27,608 bases of DNA from JAFGHJ01 sp964523975 (GTDB taxonomy: Bacteria; Hydrothermota; UBA3072), in contig CAZGBM010000021.1 in assembly GCA_964523975.1 (NCBI GenBank), positions 1-27,608 on the forward strand, given 5' to 3'. Positions 1 through 6,982 of the stretch are shown here, piece by piece. The position numbers and the translations under genes were made by a program. Numbering within the stretch: the stretch's first letter is position 1; each line of letters starts with the position of its first letter. The notes under the pieces were generated by a model. It had not been told where the DNA came from and searched no databases. It saw only the letters and a program-made list of their open reading frames with translations.

Positions 1-231
1 GACGGGAATCCTCCGTATTAGTTAAATTGTTAAATCGCGAAATAGTCAAATTGTAAAAAACAACAGAAAATCCTGTAAATCTTGTCAATCCTGTCTAAAT
101 TTGTTAGTGCGTGGGTGTGTTGGTGGGTTTTAAAAACAACAAAAAATCCTGAAAATCTGTGTTAATCTGCGTCCAAATTTCAGGGAGCAGGATTTAGAGT
201 ATAGAATTTAGTAAAGACAGAAAATAAAAAA

Positions 232-268
232 CTACAAGTACTACATGTTCTATATGTTAAAATTTCTT
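232..268 (+). repeat. Dispersed repeat with tandem CTACATGTT units, copy 1
   Basis: The core is three consecutive 9-mers (CTACAAGTA, CTACATGTT, CTATATGTT) followed by AAAATTTCTT. The same core is found at 4777-4813, 5372-5407 and, inverted, at 15568-15600. All copies lie between genes. Confidence 0.75.
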
Positions 269-379
269 CGGGTCGTGTGACGCTTAGTGGAAATCCGATA
301 GCGATCAGCGCAATATACCTTCGCTCATTGGTCATTCTTCTTAACAAACCAACGCATAGTAACCGAGTCGAAGGCGAGG

Positions 380-425
380 ATAGTAAGAAAACAAAGAAAC
401 GGCAGAGTTCTAAACCCGCCGTTCC
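380..425 (-). terminator. Intrinsic terminator of the lipoprotein gene
   Basis: Read on the minus strand, GGAACGGC (425-418) can pair with GCCGTTTC (403-396) as an 8-bp stem with one G-T pair and a 14-nt loop. It is followed by the T-rich tail TTTGTTTTCTT. It sits just past the stop codon of the lipoprotein gene that ends at 437. Confidence 0.6.
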
Positions 426-436
426 CTCAATATGTT

Positions 437-1312
437 TTATTTAACTGAAACCTCTATTTTGTAAGTTCCGGGTTCGCGAGATTCCGCCACCGTATTAACG
501 GAAAATCTATAAGATTCGGTGGCATTTCTCTCCGATTTACTAACTATTGTCTCTTCTTCTCCTTTTAGTCCACTGTTGCATTCCGAGTCGCTTTCCCATT
601 CCCAGAGGCTAATGTCAAAGTTGCCAGCCGGTATCACTTTTACCGTCGCTGTCTGTCCGGGCTCCAGGCTGATTTTATAATTATCACTTTGGTCGCCATA
701 ACCCAGATGACAATCCGAATATGTTCCCGGCTCTAACTTTATAACATTTTCATCTTCGGTTCCGGCATCACCACCAGAATTGCCATCATTTTGAGAGGTC
801 TTCGTAACTTCTAAAGTATAGTTCCCTGTCCCGCTTACAGCACCAATCAGTATATCGACGCGTGTGATATCTTTCCTGTCAATATCTGACCCAACACAGA
901 GATTTTCCTCTTCTCCTTTCACGCCATCATTTGCCGTGAATTCCGCGCACATAACTGCAATATCGACTCCTTTGCCTGGTATTACTTTTATACATACCAC
1001 ATCACCTGAGTTGTAGTTAACGGTATATGCATCGCCGTCATCATCCTCGTCTAATGCACCACTATATTCAGTTCCTGCTTCGATTCGGTATGGGCTTGCC
1101 AGATCTCCTGAAACGTCACTACCGCTACCCGCATCATTTTGTTTTTCCCCCGGTTGCATGGATGGTTCGCCAGTCTCCGAAACACTTTCTTCTTTAGCTT
1201 GTTCTTGTTGAGAGCTTTTACCGCGACCACATCCGCTTATCAATACAACACCAACTATTAACACCCAGAAGAGCACCATCGTCACGAGATTTTTAGTGTT
1301 TACTTTAATCAT
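437..1312 (-). CDS. Lipoprotein with two repeated beta-rich domains
   Basis: This is a predicted envelope lipoprotein of unknown function. A hydrophobic N-terminus (about residues 9-27) ends in the lipobox LISGC, so Cys28 is the likely lipidation site. An acidic, low-complexity Gln/Glu/Ser/Gly linker runs to about residue 70. Two similar beta-rich domains follow (about 73-172 and 190-290). Each has a pattern of Y/T-x-V, GxxxxVKVIP, FDIS or VDIAV, a GxKGEEE-type segment and a closing G-x-Y-x-x-EV strand. This layout resembles bacterial pre-peptidase C-terminal domains, a family often found in secreted proteins; that is my inference from pattern only. The start is supported by AAAGGAGGT 9 bases upstream. 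The gene appears to stand alone between a weak promoter and a terminator. Confidence 0.7.
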   Translation of the reverse strand: MIKVNTKNLVTMVLFWVLIVGVVLISGCGRGKSSQQEQAKEESVSETGEPSMQPGEKQNDAGSGSDVSGDLASPYRIEAGTEYSGALDEDDDGDAYTVNYNSGDVVCIKVIPGKGVDIAVMCAEFTANDGVKGEEENLCVGSDIDRKDITRVDILIGAVSGTGNYTLEVTKTSQNDGNSGGDAGTEDENVIKLEPGTYSDCHLGYGDQSDNYKISLEPGQTATVKVIPAGNFDISLWEWESDSECNSGLKGEEETIVSKSERNATESYRFSVNTVAESREPGTYKIEVSVK

Positions 1313-1355
1313 AGTATCATACCTCCTTTTTTTATATGTTTATTCGTTATTAAAT

Positions 1356-1383
1356 AGTTTACTGGTTTTTTTGAATTTTTCAA
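1356..1383 (-). promoter_or_regulatory. Possible promoter of the lipoprotein gene
   Basis: On the minus strand TTGAAA (1383-1378) is followed 16 bases later by TAAACT (1361-1356), a 4/6 match to the -10 box. The -35 is preceded by TTTTTACCC, the same bases that precede the consensus -35 of the ferritin-like gene. Confidence 0.4.
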
Positions 1384-1384
1384 G

Positions 1385-1421
1385 GGTAAAAAACAGAAAA
1401 AGTAGAGGGGTCAAGCCCTCT
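1385..1421 (-). terminator. Intrinsic terminator after the beta-helix protein gene
   Basis: On the minus strand AGAGGG (1421-1416), loop CTTGAC, CCCTCT (1409-1404) forms a 6-bp GC-rich hairpin followed by ACTTTTTCTGTTTTTT. It would stop transcription coming from the gene that ends at 1579, about 160 bases upstream. Confidence 0.6.
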
Positions 1422-1488
1422 TTGAAAAGTATCAAGGGTGGGGATGAGAATCCGGGATACCGAATATGTGGTTTTTAGAACTCGTTAA

Positions 1489-1532
1489 GTCTGTTGGGTT
1501 TTTTGAGTTAATAGACCAACGGTCCAACAGAC
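1489..1532. repeat. 9-bp perfect inverted repeat
   Basis: GTCTGTTGG (1489-1497) and CCAACAGAC (1524-1532) are perfect complements separated by 26 bases. Nested CCAAC words occur in the loop. There is no T-tract directly after either arm, so its role is unclear. Confidence 0.45.
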
Positions 1533-1578
1533 CAACGATTATATTATCTTCGTGCCCTGATGTCTTCTGTGGCTGTGG

Positions 1579-3960
1579 CTATTTCAGCAGTACAATTTTA
1601 CCTGTTTTGGTAAACTCACCACCGTTTGCTTCTATTTTAATGAAGTACGCGCCTGCAGGTTTGCCTGTCATATCTATTTCTTTTGAATAAAAGCCTGCGG
1701 CTTTCTCTTCGGAAATTTCTTCTATTTTTGCACCCTTTATATCATATATCCCTAATTTAATAGAAGCCCTCTCAGGTGCAGCATATATAACTTCAACCTT
1801 ATTACTTACCGCAATCATTCTTACACTCATGGAATAATCCTTTGGCAACTCAGGATTTGGAACTCCCGAAACAGGCAAAATCTTAAATATGGCATCACTT
1901 GTATCCGATAGACTTCCGTTCGTGTCAGATATTGCCACCAGACAACTGTCCGAAGGTGTATCCGGAACAGTCACCGAATAAATATTGTCATCCGGTGTAC
2001 TTGCAATTATTTCCGTCCAGTTCGAACCGTTGTCTATCGAATATTCTATCTTTACGGCTCCGCTGGTACCCGTTGATGTCCAGGTAATATTACAAATGCT
2101 GTCAACATACAATTCCTCCCCTCCGTTCGGGTAAGCGACTGTTATATAAGGAACCGGTGAAATGGTAAATAGTGCGTCACTTTCATCAGATGGATTTCCA
2201 CCCGTATCACTCACCCTCACAAGACAACTATCCGAAGGTGTATCGGGTATCGTCCAGGAATGAGACCCGTCATCCGTGGTGCTGGCGATTACGTCCGACC
2301 AACTGGAACCATTGTTTGTCGAATACTCGATTTGAACATTTCCGCTGGTACCGTCTGATGTCCAGGTAATGTTGTGATTGCTTCCCACCTGCCAGTCTTC
2401 GCCTCCGTTGGGGGAAGTAACCGTTATATATGGAAGTGCATAATTAAGAGAGAATTCAGAAGTATTCATATTAAGGTCAGTGGTTGTGGCAGTCACAGAA
2501 TCGCCCGGATTAAGTCCGGTAACTATAGTACTCCAGTTGCCCGCTCCATCCGGAGTTGTTGCCCCAAGATAAGTTTCTCCTTCTCCGTATCCTGTAGGAT
2601 CAGGATTTGCCTTAAAGATTTCTATTGTTGCCACTGCTGGATTAGTATTGATATCTAAACTGCCGTAGATTGTTGTACTACCGGACGAATAAACCGCACT
2701 GTCGATGACCGGAAAGTTAACTTCCTCGTTGGGTCCTGTATCGAGGTCTCCTGCGTCGTTCGGTGTCACACCGTCATTCTGTAAATCTATACCAAGAGAG
2801 TCGTTGTTAAAAATAGCATTCATCGTTATATGATTGCCATCCGCGTTAGCGGCGTCTACTCCGTCTTCCCAGACAGAAACCCCATCCCATCCATTGTAAG
2901 CAATTATATTTCCCGGACCAACTATATTATAAATAGCGCACCCCCACTGACCGGGACCGTATTCTCCGATAGCCACTCCGTGACAAAGGTTTGGTAAGGG
3001 AGTTACCGCATCGATTGCAAGCCCAATAATATTGTTGGTAACCATATTGTTATGGGTCAGTATAGGGGGGCCATATCCTTCATTGTTGTAACCCTGCATG
3101 CCAACACCATCATAATCGTTCCCTGATACCAGATTACTATCCACAAGGTTATCATGTGTGCCTTCACATAAGCATACCCCCTCATGGGCATTGCCGAGGT
3201 CTATAGAACCAGTAATATTAGTACCTATATAATTACGTTGAACAAAGTTTCCAAATACATCGCCGGGGAGCTGTGCACCCATAATTTGAACACCGTCTCC
3301 AAAAAGAGCGTTTCCGGAAATTAAATTCTCTACGACGTAGTTATTGGTAGCTATAGCAGGACCTACCTCACCTGGCGCATTGTAAATACGTACACCAGCC
3401 CAAAGTCCAGCGGGGTTATAACAATTACTTTTCAAAGCGGTACCGTTATAGTTCAGACCTATAATATTCCAATAAATCTCATTATTGCAAGTAGGTACAA
3501 CAGGGCCAGCTTCAATGGAAATTCCATCATAAGCAAAGTTATTGATTATTAATCCCTGAATTCTGTTATTGTCACAATCAACAAATATTCCTGAAGCTAA
3601 CCCGGCACCTCCTCCGGAGATTTCTATCATAAGATTTAGCGTGGCCGGAGGATTTGCTCCAATTGTCGCACCGCCTTGAGATAATCCATTTATAAAAACA
3701 CCGGCAGGGTCCGTCAGTTTTGGAAGTGGAGATAGAGGAGTAATAGTCTGGACTCCTGCTCCGGTAATATTAAAAACTATAGTGTCCCGTACATTTAAGT
3801 TAGCATTTGCCGCAGTGATAGCGGCCCTCAGGCTGCCGACGCCAGCGTCCTTTAAGCTGTCAACGATAAAAGTGGCTCCTTTTGAGTGAATAGGTGATAA
3901 CAGAAGAGCAAAACAAATGATGAAGAACAAAACGAAACTTGACAATATATTCTTTTTCAT
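1579..3960 (-). CDS. Secreted beta-helix protein with two Ig-like repeats and a sorting tail
   Basis: A large secreted protein of about 793 residues. The start is the ATG at 3960, preceded by AAAGGAGGTG; an ATG 45 bases further up is less likely because it would overlap the ribosome site. Residues 1-29 are a signal peptide. The segment DAGVGSLRAAITAAN resembles the opening of right-handed beta-helix (CSLREA-type) secreted proteins. A long Asn/Gly-rich stretch with repeated NxIxGN and NxIxxN patterns follows, typical of parallel beta-helix rungs. Two tandem Ig-like repeats of about 90 residues both carry PNGGE, NITWTS and IPDTPSDSCLV. The last 75 residues (IYDIKGAKIEE, PAGAYFIKIEA, TGKIVLLK) resemble the type IX secretion C-terminal sorting domain. 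The protein is probably exported to the cell surface; its ligand is unknown. Confidence 0.8.
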   Translation of the reverse strand: MKKNILSSFVLFFIICFALLLSPIHSKGATFIVDSLKDAGVGSLRAAITAANANLNVRDTIVFNITGAGVQTITPLSPLPKLTDPAGVFINGLSQGGATIGANPPATLNLMIEISGGGAGLASGIFVDCDNNRIQGLIINNFAYDGISIEAGPVVPTCNNEIYWNIIGLNYNGTALKSNCYNPAGLWAGVRIYNAPGEVGPAIATNNYVVENLISGNALFGDGVQIMGAQLPGDVFGNFVQRNYIGTNITGSIDLGNAHEGVCLCEGTHDNLVDSNLVSGNDYDGVGMQGYNNEGYGPPILTHNNMVTNNIIGLAIDAVTPLPNLCHGVAIGEYGPGQWGCAIYNIVGPGNIIAYNGWDGVSVWEDGVDAANADGNHITMNAIFNNDSLGIDLQNDGVTPNDAGDLDTGPNEEVNFPVIDSAVYSSGSTTIYGSLDINTNPAVATIEIFKANPDPTGYGEGETYLGATTPDGAGNWSTIVTGLNPGDSVTATTTDLNMNTSEFSLNYALPYITVTSPNGGEDWQVGSNHNITWTSDGTSGNVQIEYSTNNGSSWSDVIASTTDDGSHSWTIPDTPSDSCLVRVSDTGGNPSDESDALFTISPVPYITVAYPNGGEELYVDSICNITWTSTGTSGAVKIEYSIDNGSNWTEIIASTPDDNIYSVTVPDTPSDSCLVAISDTNGSLSDTSDAIFKILPVSGVPNPELPKDYSMSVRMIAVSNKVEVIYAAPERASIKLGIYDIKGAKIEEISEEKAAGFYSKEIDMTGKPAGAYFIKIEANGGEFTKTGKIVLLK

Positions 3961-3984
3961 TAGACACCTCCTTTTATTATTAAC

Positions 3985-4013
3985 ATTATAAGGGAAATGA
4001 AACAAAAAGTCAA
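3985..4013 (-). promoter_or_regulatory. Sigma70-type promoter of the beta-helix gene
   Basis: On the minus strand TTGACT (4013-4008), a 17-base spacer and a perfect TATAAT (3990-3985) lie 24 bases upstream of the ATG, with AAAGGAGGTG in between. Confidence 0.85.
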
Positions 4014-4133
4014 GAATTTAAATTTTTGTTTTATTATGCGGAAAGCAGAAGACCTATAATCTCTTCCTGGTTGAGGTTTAAGAGGTTTCGTTTCGACTTC
4101 ACCCGCGCGACTCGAGACCCGGTTCCTCAGCTA

Positions 4134-4637
4134 TCATCCGCTTTTTATATCTTTCATCGACGTTCCGTTGTCAAACTTTCCCGGTAAGTCCATTATTTGC
4201 TGTCGATGTATATCTATCGCGGTAAGAATAATATTTTTCTTCTCTTCAGAGGAAATAAATTCACTGGAAAGCATTTTACAAAGGTCGTTAACTTCAGAAA
4301 ATTCGATCTCATGCGCAATTTCATATGCATCATGAAGATTATAGATTTCTTTTCCCGAGTGCTTATCGAATAGACTTTTGATAGAATGCGTTTTCAAAAC
4401 CCACTCAACCTCAGGCAAAGAAAGTATCTGTTCTTCCGTCAGGGATTCTTTGATTTCTTTCAGCCAGTCCGCATGTGTAGTTTGATTGAAATTCATTCTT
4501 TTCCAGAAATCTTCTACTTCAGGTACATGAGAAAACATTTCAGCGAACCGCAGGTATATCTGACCTACTTTTTCCTTGGTTTCGATTGCTCTTTCAAGAA
4601 TTTTTCCGATAACTAATTCGGAGTTTGAATCTGGCAT
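4134..4637 (-). CDS. Ferritin-like / rubrerythrin-like helical protein
   Basis: A 167-residue, all-helical, soluble protein without signal peptide. The pattern E-K-V-x-x-I-Y at residues 20-26, W-K-R-M-N at 45-49 with H-A-D-W ten residues on, an E-I-x-F-S-E-V-N helix in the middle, and D-I-H-R-Q-Q-I near the end resembles the four-helix ferritin/rubrerythrin fold. The usual E-x-x-H metal motif of the second helix appears here as Q-T-T-H, so a canonical di-iron site is doubtful. I infer a distant ferritin-like protein, perhaps linked to oxidative stress, but the function is not established. It has its own consensus promoter and a strong AAGGAGGT ribosome site, and is not in an operon. Confidence 0.6.
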   Translation of the reverse strand: MPDSNSELVIGKILERAIETKEKVGQIYLRFAEMFSHVPEVEDFWKRMNFNQTTHADWLKEIKESLTEEQILSLPEVEWVLKTHSIKSLFDKHSGKEIYNLHDAYEIAHEIEFSEVNDLCKMLSSEFISSEEKKNIILTAIDIHRQQIMDLPGKFDNGTSMKDIKSG

Positions 4638-4669
4638 TGCCAGACCTCCTTATTAATTTTCTTATTATA

Positions 4670-4698
4670 ATTATATTCAATCATAGCATAAATGTCAA
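4670..4698 (-). promoter_or_regulatory. Full-consensus sigma70 promoter of the ferritin-like gene
   Basis: On the minus strand TTGACA (4698-4693), exactly 17 bases, then TATAAT (4675-4670). A second TATAAT overlaps just downstream. The AAGGAGGT ribosome site and ATG follow within 40 bases. Confidence 0.88.
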
Positions 4699-4708
4699 GG
4701 GTAAAAAT

Positions 4709-4733
4709 TATCGAAAAACCCTATATCGGTTTT
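4709..4733 (-). terminator. Weak hairpin, possible terminator of the vanZ-like gene
   Basis: On the minus strand AAAACC (4733-4728), a 7-base loop and GGTTTT (4720-4715) form a 6-bp stem followed by TTCGATAATTTTT. It lies downstream of the VanZ-like gene that ends at 4861. The stem is short and AT-rich. Confidence 0.35.
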
Positions 4734-4734
4734 A

Positions 4735-4754
4735 GGGGTTAGGGGTTGGGGAGG
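4735..4754 (+). repeat. G-rich tract (three G4 runs plus GG)
   Basis: The run is GGGG TTA GGGG TT GGGG A GG, which has the spacing needed for a two-tetrad G-quadruplex. It lies in the spacer next to a dispersed repeat copy. G-rich words also occur at 5341-5360 and 24806-24828. Confidence 0.5.
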
Positions 4755-4776
4755 TAGTAAAAACAGAAGATAAAAT

Positions 4777-4813
4777 CTACAAGTACTACATGTTCTACAT
4801 GTTAAAATTTCTT
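4777..4813 (+). repeat. Dispersed repeat with tandem CTACATGTT units, copy 2
   Basis: CTACAAGTA, CTACATGTT, CTACATGTT, then AAAATTTCTT. It differs from copy 1 at a single base over 37, and the similarity extends to both sides (GTAAAAACAGAA before, CGGGTTGTG after). Confidence 0.8.
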
Positions 4814-4860
4814 TCGGGTTGTGTTGGGTTTGGTCGTAAGCGTAATATATCTGCGTGCTA

Positions 4861-5265
4861 TTATCTTTGCTTTTTAGCGGTTTTACCACGCCACATCAGA
4901 TAAAAAACAAATAAACCAAGCACTGCTCCGCTCATATCTATAAGGACATCGAAACCGTCATCCCATCCTAAAGGACCCTGTCCTGTCAACAATTGAATCG
5001 ATTCCTGCATTACAGCTATACCCAGAACACATAGAATGACAATAAACGGAGAAATTAGCTTATTTTTATTCGAAAATACGGACGATGCGAGCCATGCGAG
5101 AACACCGTAAAAGATGAACCTCGCTATTATATGAGATATATCTGTATGAAAAAGCCAGTCAAATGATGTTCTGTAAGCAGGCGAGAACCGGCGCATCAAG
5201 TAGAACGGAAAAAGCACCCCGATGCTCAATAAAATTAGTAGTATTAGCTTTATTCTTTGTGTCAT
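4861..5265 (-). CDS. VanZ-like integral membrane protein
   Basis: A 134-residue membrane protein of the VanZ family, which is named after a glycopeptide-resistance accessory protein but mostly has no assigned function. Hydrophobic segments lie at about residues 5-24, 44-63, 67-86 and 107-127. The family signature is visible as H-I-I-A-R-F-x-x-Y near residue 45, Q-E-S-I-Q-L-L-T-G in the middle and D-V-L-I-D-M-S-G-A-V-L-G near the C-terminus. No ribosome site precedes the ATG, and a candidate -10 box ends five bases before it, so the mRNA may be leaderless. A second, shorter VanZ-like gene starts the hisS string at 10256. Confidence 0.75.
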   Translation of the reverse strand: MTQRIKLILLILLSIGVLFPFYLMRRFSPAYRTSFDWLFHTDISHIIARFIFYGVLAWLASSVFSNKNKLISPFIVILCVLGIAVMQESIQLLTGQGPLGWDDGFDVLIDMSGAVLGLFVFYLMWRGKTAKKQR

Positions 5266-5270
5266 AGTTT

Positions 5271-5298
5271 AATCTATACAATAAATCCCTTGAGTCAA
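5271..5298 (-). promoter_or_regulatory. Probable promoter of the vanZ-like gene
   Basis: On the minus strand TTGACT (5298-5293), 16 bases, then TAGATT (5276-5271), or TATAGA (5278-5273) at a shorter spacing. The ATG begins only five bases after the -10 box, which fits a leaderless transcript. Confidence 0.5.
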
Positions 5299-5371
5299 GA
5301 TTTATTCGGACCATGAGTCGCGAGCCAATATTAGCGTTTGGGATTTGGGATTTAGGGGTTAGTAAAACAAG

Positions 5372-5407
5372 CTACAATCTCTACATGTTCTACATGTTAA
5401 AAATTTT
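5372..5407 (+). repeat. Dispersed repeat with tandem CTACATGTT units, copy 3
   Basis: CTACAATCT, CTACATGTT, CTACATGTT, then AAAAATTTT. Flanks again match copy 2 (GGGGTTAGTAAAACA before, GTGGGTTGGGTTTTAAAC after). Confidence 0.75.
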
Positions 5408-5465
5408 GGTGCTGTGGGTTGGGTTTTAAACAACAACATTAAAATGGGACGTGGTGGAGTGTGGT

Positions 5466-5507
5466 TCTGTGTACTCTGTGGTAAATGTTTTTTCGTGTAT
5501 TTTGTGT
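5466..5507 (+). repeat. Spacer repeat words shared with 24828-24873
   Basis: The 17-mer TCTGTGTACTCTGTGGT (5466-5482) and the 16-mer TTCGTGTATTTTGTGT (5492-5507) both recur exactly at 24857-24873 and 24828-24843, in the opposite order. This suggests modular repeat units, not one long duplicated block. Confidence 0.75.
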
Positions 5508-5520
5508 TTTTCGTGGTTTA

Positions 5521-5574
5521 AAAACGATGAAAATCTTGTGATAATCCTGTGAAATCTGTGGTTGCTATCGTTTT
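5521..5574 (-). terminator. Inverted repeat at the argF stop, possible terminator
   Basis: On the minus strand AAAACGAT (5574-5567), which starts inside the argF stop codon, can pair with ATCGTTTT (5528-5521), followed by another T. The 38-base loop consists of the dispersed word AATCCTGTGAAATCTGTGG and relatives. The stem is only 8 bp and the loop is long, so termination activity is uncertain. Confidence 0.4.
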
Positions 5575-6494
5575 CACCTCATCAATTTCAACATCAAAGC
5601 TTTCTGAGCGTGAAGCCGGTTTTCAGCCTCGTCGAAAACGACGGAATGCGGTCCGTCTATTATTTCCGATGTCACTTCTTCCCCTCTTATGGCAGGAAGG
5701 CAGTGCATAAATATATAATCTTTATCCGCACAGGCGGCAATTTCTTTATTTATCTGAAAAGAAGCAAAATCTTTTTTTCTCTGCTCTGCCTCGTGTTTGA
5801 ACCCCATCGAAGCCCATACATCCGTATATATAACGTCGACCCCGTCCGCAGCTTCTTTCGGGTCGTTCGTAATTGTAATCAAACCATCGGAAGCAGAAGC
5901 CAACTTTTTGGCTTCCTTTGCAATATTCTCGTTCGGGCCGTAACCTTTCGGATGAGCAACCCTGAAATCGACTCCCATAAGACCCGAAGCCAGCAGCATA
6001 GAATTGCACACGTTGTTCCCGTCGCCTATGAAAGCCAGCTTTACGTTTTCGAGCTTTCCCTTCATTTCATATATGGTCTGGAAATCGGCAAGTATCTGAC
6101 ACGGATGTTCCAGATCGGAAAGGCCGTTTATAACAGGTACGGTAGAATTTTCGGCAAGACCCGTAACGGTAGAATGCGCAAAGGTTCTTGCCATAATTCC
6201 GGAAACCCATCTCGAGAGATTTTTTGCGGCATCTTCGACGGTTTCTCTTTTACCGATACTTATATCATCAGGAGCCAGATAAATTGCCATACCGCCGAGT
6301 TCGTAAATCCCCGTCTCGAAAGTAACCCTGGTCCGGAGAGACTGTTTCTCAAAAACCATTGCAAGGACTTTACCCTTCAAGGGCTGCTTTTCCATCGCTT
6401 TTTCCTTTTCTTTTTTCAATATACCTGCATCTCTGATGATTTCCAAAAATTGCACCCTATCAATGTCACTAATTGAAACAAAATCTCTTTTCAT
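5574..6494 (-). CDS. argF: Ornithine carbamoyltransferase
   Basis: A cytosolic enzyme that joins carbamoyl phosphate and ornithine to citrulline in arginine synthesis. The 306-residue length is normal. The carbamoyl-phosphate loop reads FEKQSLRTR (residues 48-56), with Leu in place of the Thr of the common STRTR. HPCQILAD (130-137) contacts the carbamoyl group. DVWASMG (225-231) carries the ornithine-binding SMG, and HCLPAIRGEEV (264-274) holds the catalytic Cys. SMG together with HCLP favours ornithine over aspartate or acetylornithine as substrate. The start overlaps the end of def by four bases (ATGA), so translation is coupled. It is the last gene of the hisS-aspS-def-argF string, and no other arginine gene is nearby. 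Confidence 0.93.
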   Translation of the reverse strand: MKRDFVSISDIDRVQFLEIIRDAGILKKEKEKAMEKQPLKGKVLAMVFEKQSLRTRVTFETGIYELGGMAIYLAPDDISIGKRETVEDAAKNLSRWVSGIMARTFAHSTVTGLAENSTVPVINGLSDLEHPCQILADFQTIYEMKGKLENVKLAFIGDGNNVCNSMLLASGLMGVDFRVAHPKGYGPNENIAKEAKKLASASDGLITITNDPKEAADGVDVIYTDVWASMGFKHEAEQRKKDFASFQINKEIAACADKDYIFMHCLPAIRGEEVTSEIIDGPHSVVFDEAENRLHAQKALMLKLMR

Positions 6495-6982
6495 CCCTCC
6501 TCCTTAATTATCTTACCGTATTCCATCTGATATTTCAATAAATCTCCCCTGGAAAGATAATCGATTATCAATACGCCGTTAAGATGGTCTATCTCGTGCT
6601 GCACCATCCTCGCTGTCAGGCCCTCTACCTTATACTCTATTTCTTTCCCATCTGCGTCGAATCCTCTGACAAGAAGAACTTCAGCCCGGGGTATTTCTAC
6701 GGTCACCTCAGGAACGGAAAGGCACCCCTCCCCCATTGCATCTTCTCCTTCCGCATTGACAATTATCGGATTTACAAGAATTATCTGACCTTTTTCTTCA
6801 TCCGTTCTGCCCACAAGCACCTGGCTTGCTACTCCTATTTGATTTGCAGCAAGACCAAGACCCTCTTCATCCGCCATTGCTTTAAGCATTTTCTCCACCA
6901 GCTGGTGAATTTTGGAGAAATCTTTAACTTCTTTGGCTCTTTCCTGCAGAATAGAGTCCGGATAAATTCTTAATTTAGGCAT
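6491..6982 (-). CDS. def: Peptide deformylase
   Basis: Removes the formyl group from the N-terminal methionine of new proteins, using a metal ion. All three family motifs are intact: GLGLAANQIG at residues 41-50, EGCLSVP around the metal ligand Cys87, and QHEIDH with ligands His129 and His133 and catalytic Glu130. The length of 163 residues is normal for the type 1 class, and the short C-terminal tail ends soon after the HExxH helix. It overlaps the end of aspS by eight bases and the start of argF by four. It sits with two tRNA synthetases in a translation-related gene string. Confidence 0.95.
   Translation of the reverse strand: MPKLRIYPDSILQERAKEVKDFSKIHQLVEKMLKAMADEEGLGLAANQIGVASQVLVGRTDEEKGQIILVNPIIVNAEGEDAMGEGCLSVPEVTVEIPRAEVLLVRGFDADGKEIEYKVEGLTARMVQHEIDHLNGVLIIDYLSRGDLLKYQMEYGKIIKEEG

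Larger units (their letters stand above)
1..436. other. Gene-free spacer with repeat words and a terminator
   Basis: I see no credible gene here. The first 180 bases are made of short words such as AATCCTGT, ATCTGTGTTAATCTGCGTCC and GGTGGGTTTTAAAAACAAC that recur in other spacers of this window. A copy of the 9-mer-based repeat lies at 232-268. The last part holds the likely terminator of the minus-strand lipoprotein gene. The stretch 270-380 has no feature I can name. Confidence 0.6.
1313..1578. other. Spacer with terminator, promoter and inverted repeats
   Basis: This spacer between two minus-strand genes holds the terminator of the upstream beta-helix gene, a weak promoter for the lipoprotein gene and a 9-bp inverted repeat (1489-1497 with 1524-1532). 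Short open frames on the plus strand here lack coding character. Confidence 0.5.
5266..5573. other. Repeat-rich spacer between argF and the vanZ-like gene
   Basis: No gene is visible. From right to left it holds an inverted repeat touching the argF stop codon, a block of dispersed words (TCTGTGTACTCTGTGGT at 5466-5482, TTCGTGTATTTTGTGT at 5492-5507), repeat copy 3, GGGATTTGGGATTTAGGGG at 5340-5358, and the promoter of the vanZ-like gene. Confidence 0.6.

Noticed and set aside
1296..1690. Two small plus-strand frames near the lipoprotein start
   Set aside because: They cover a promoter, a terminator and the end of the beta-helix gene, and show no coding pattern.
4006..4133. Hairpin terminator after the ferritin-like gene
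   Set aside because: GTCTCGAGTC and GAAGTCGAAAC pair only imperfectly and no T-tract follows.
4695..4889. Minus-strand open frame of 64 codons downstream of the vanZ-like gene
   Set aside because: It translates the dispersed repeat copy and the G-rich tract and overlaps the end of a better gene.
5562..6476. Plus-strand open frame of 304 codons opposite argF
   Set aside because: It lies wholly opposite a certain argF and its protein has no recognisable motif; composition reflects the antisense of a real gene.
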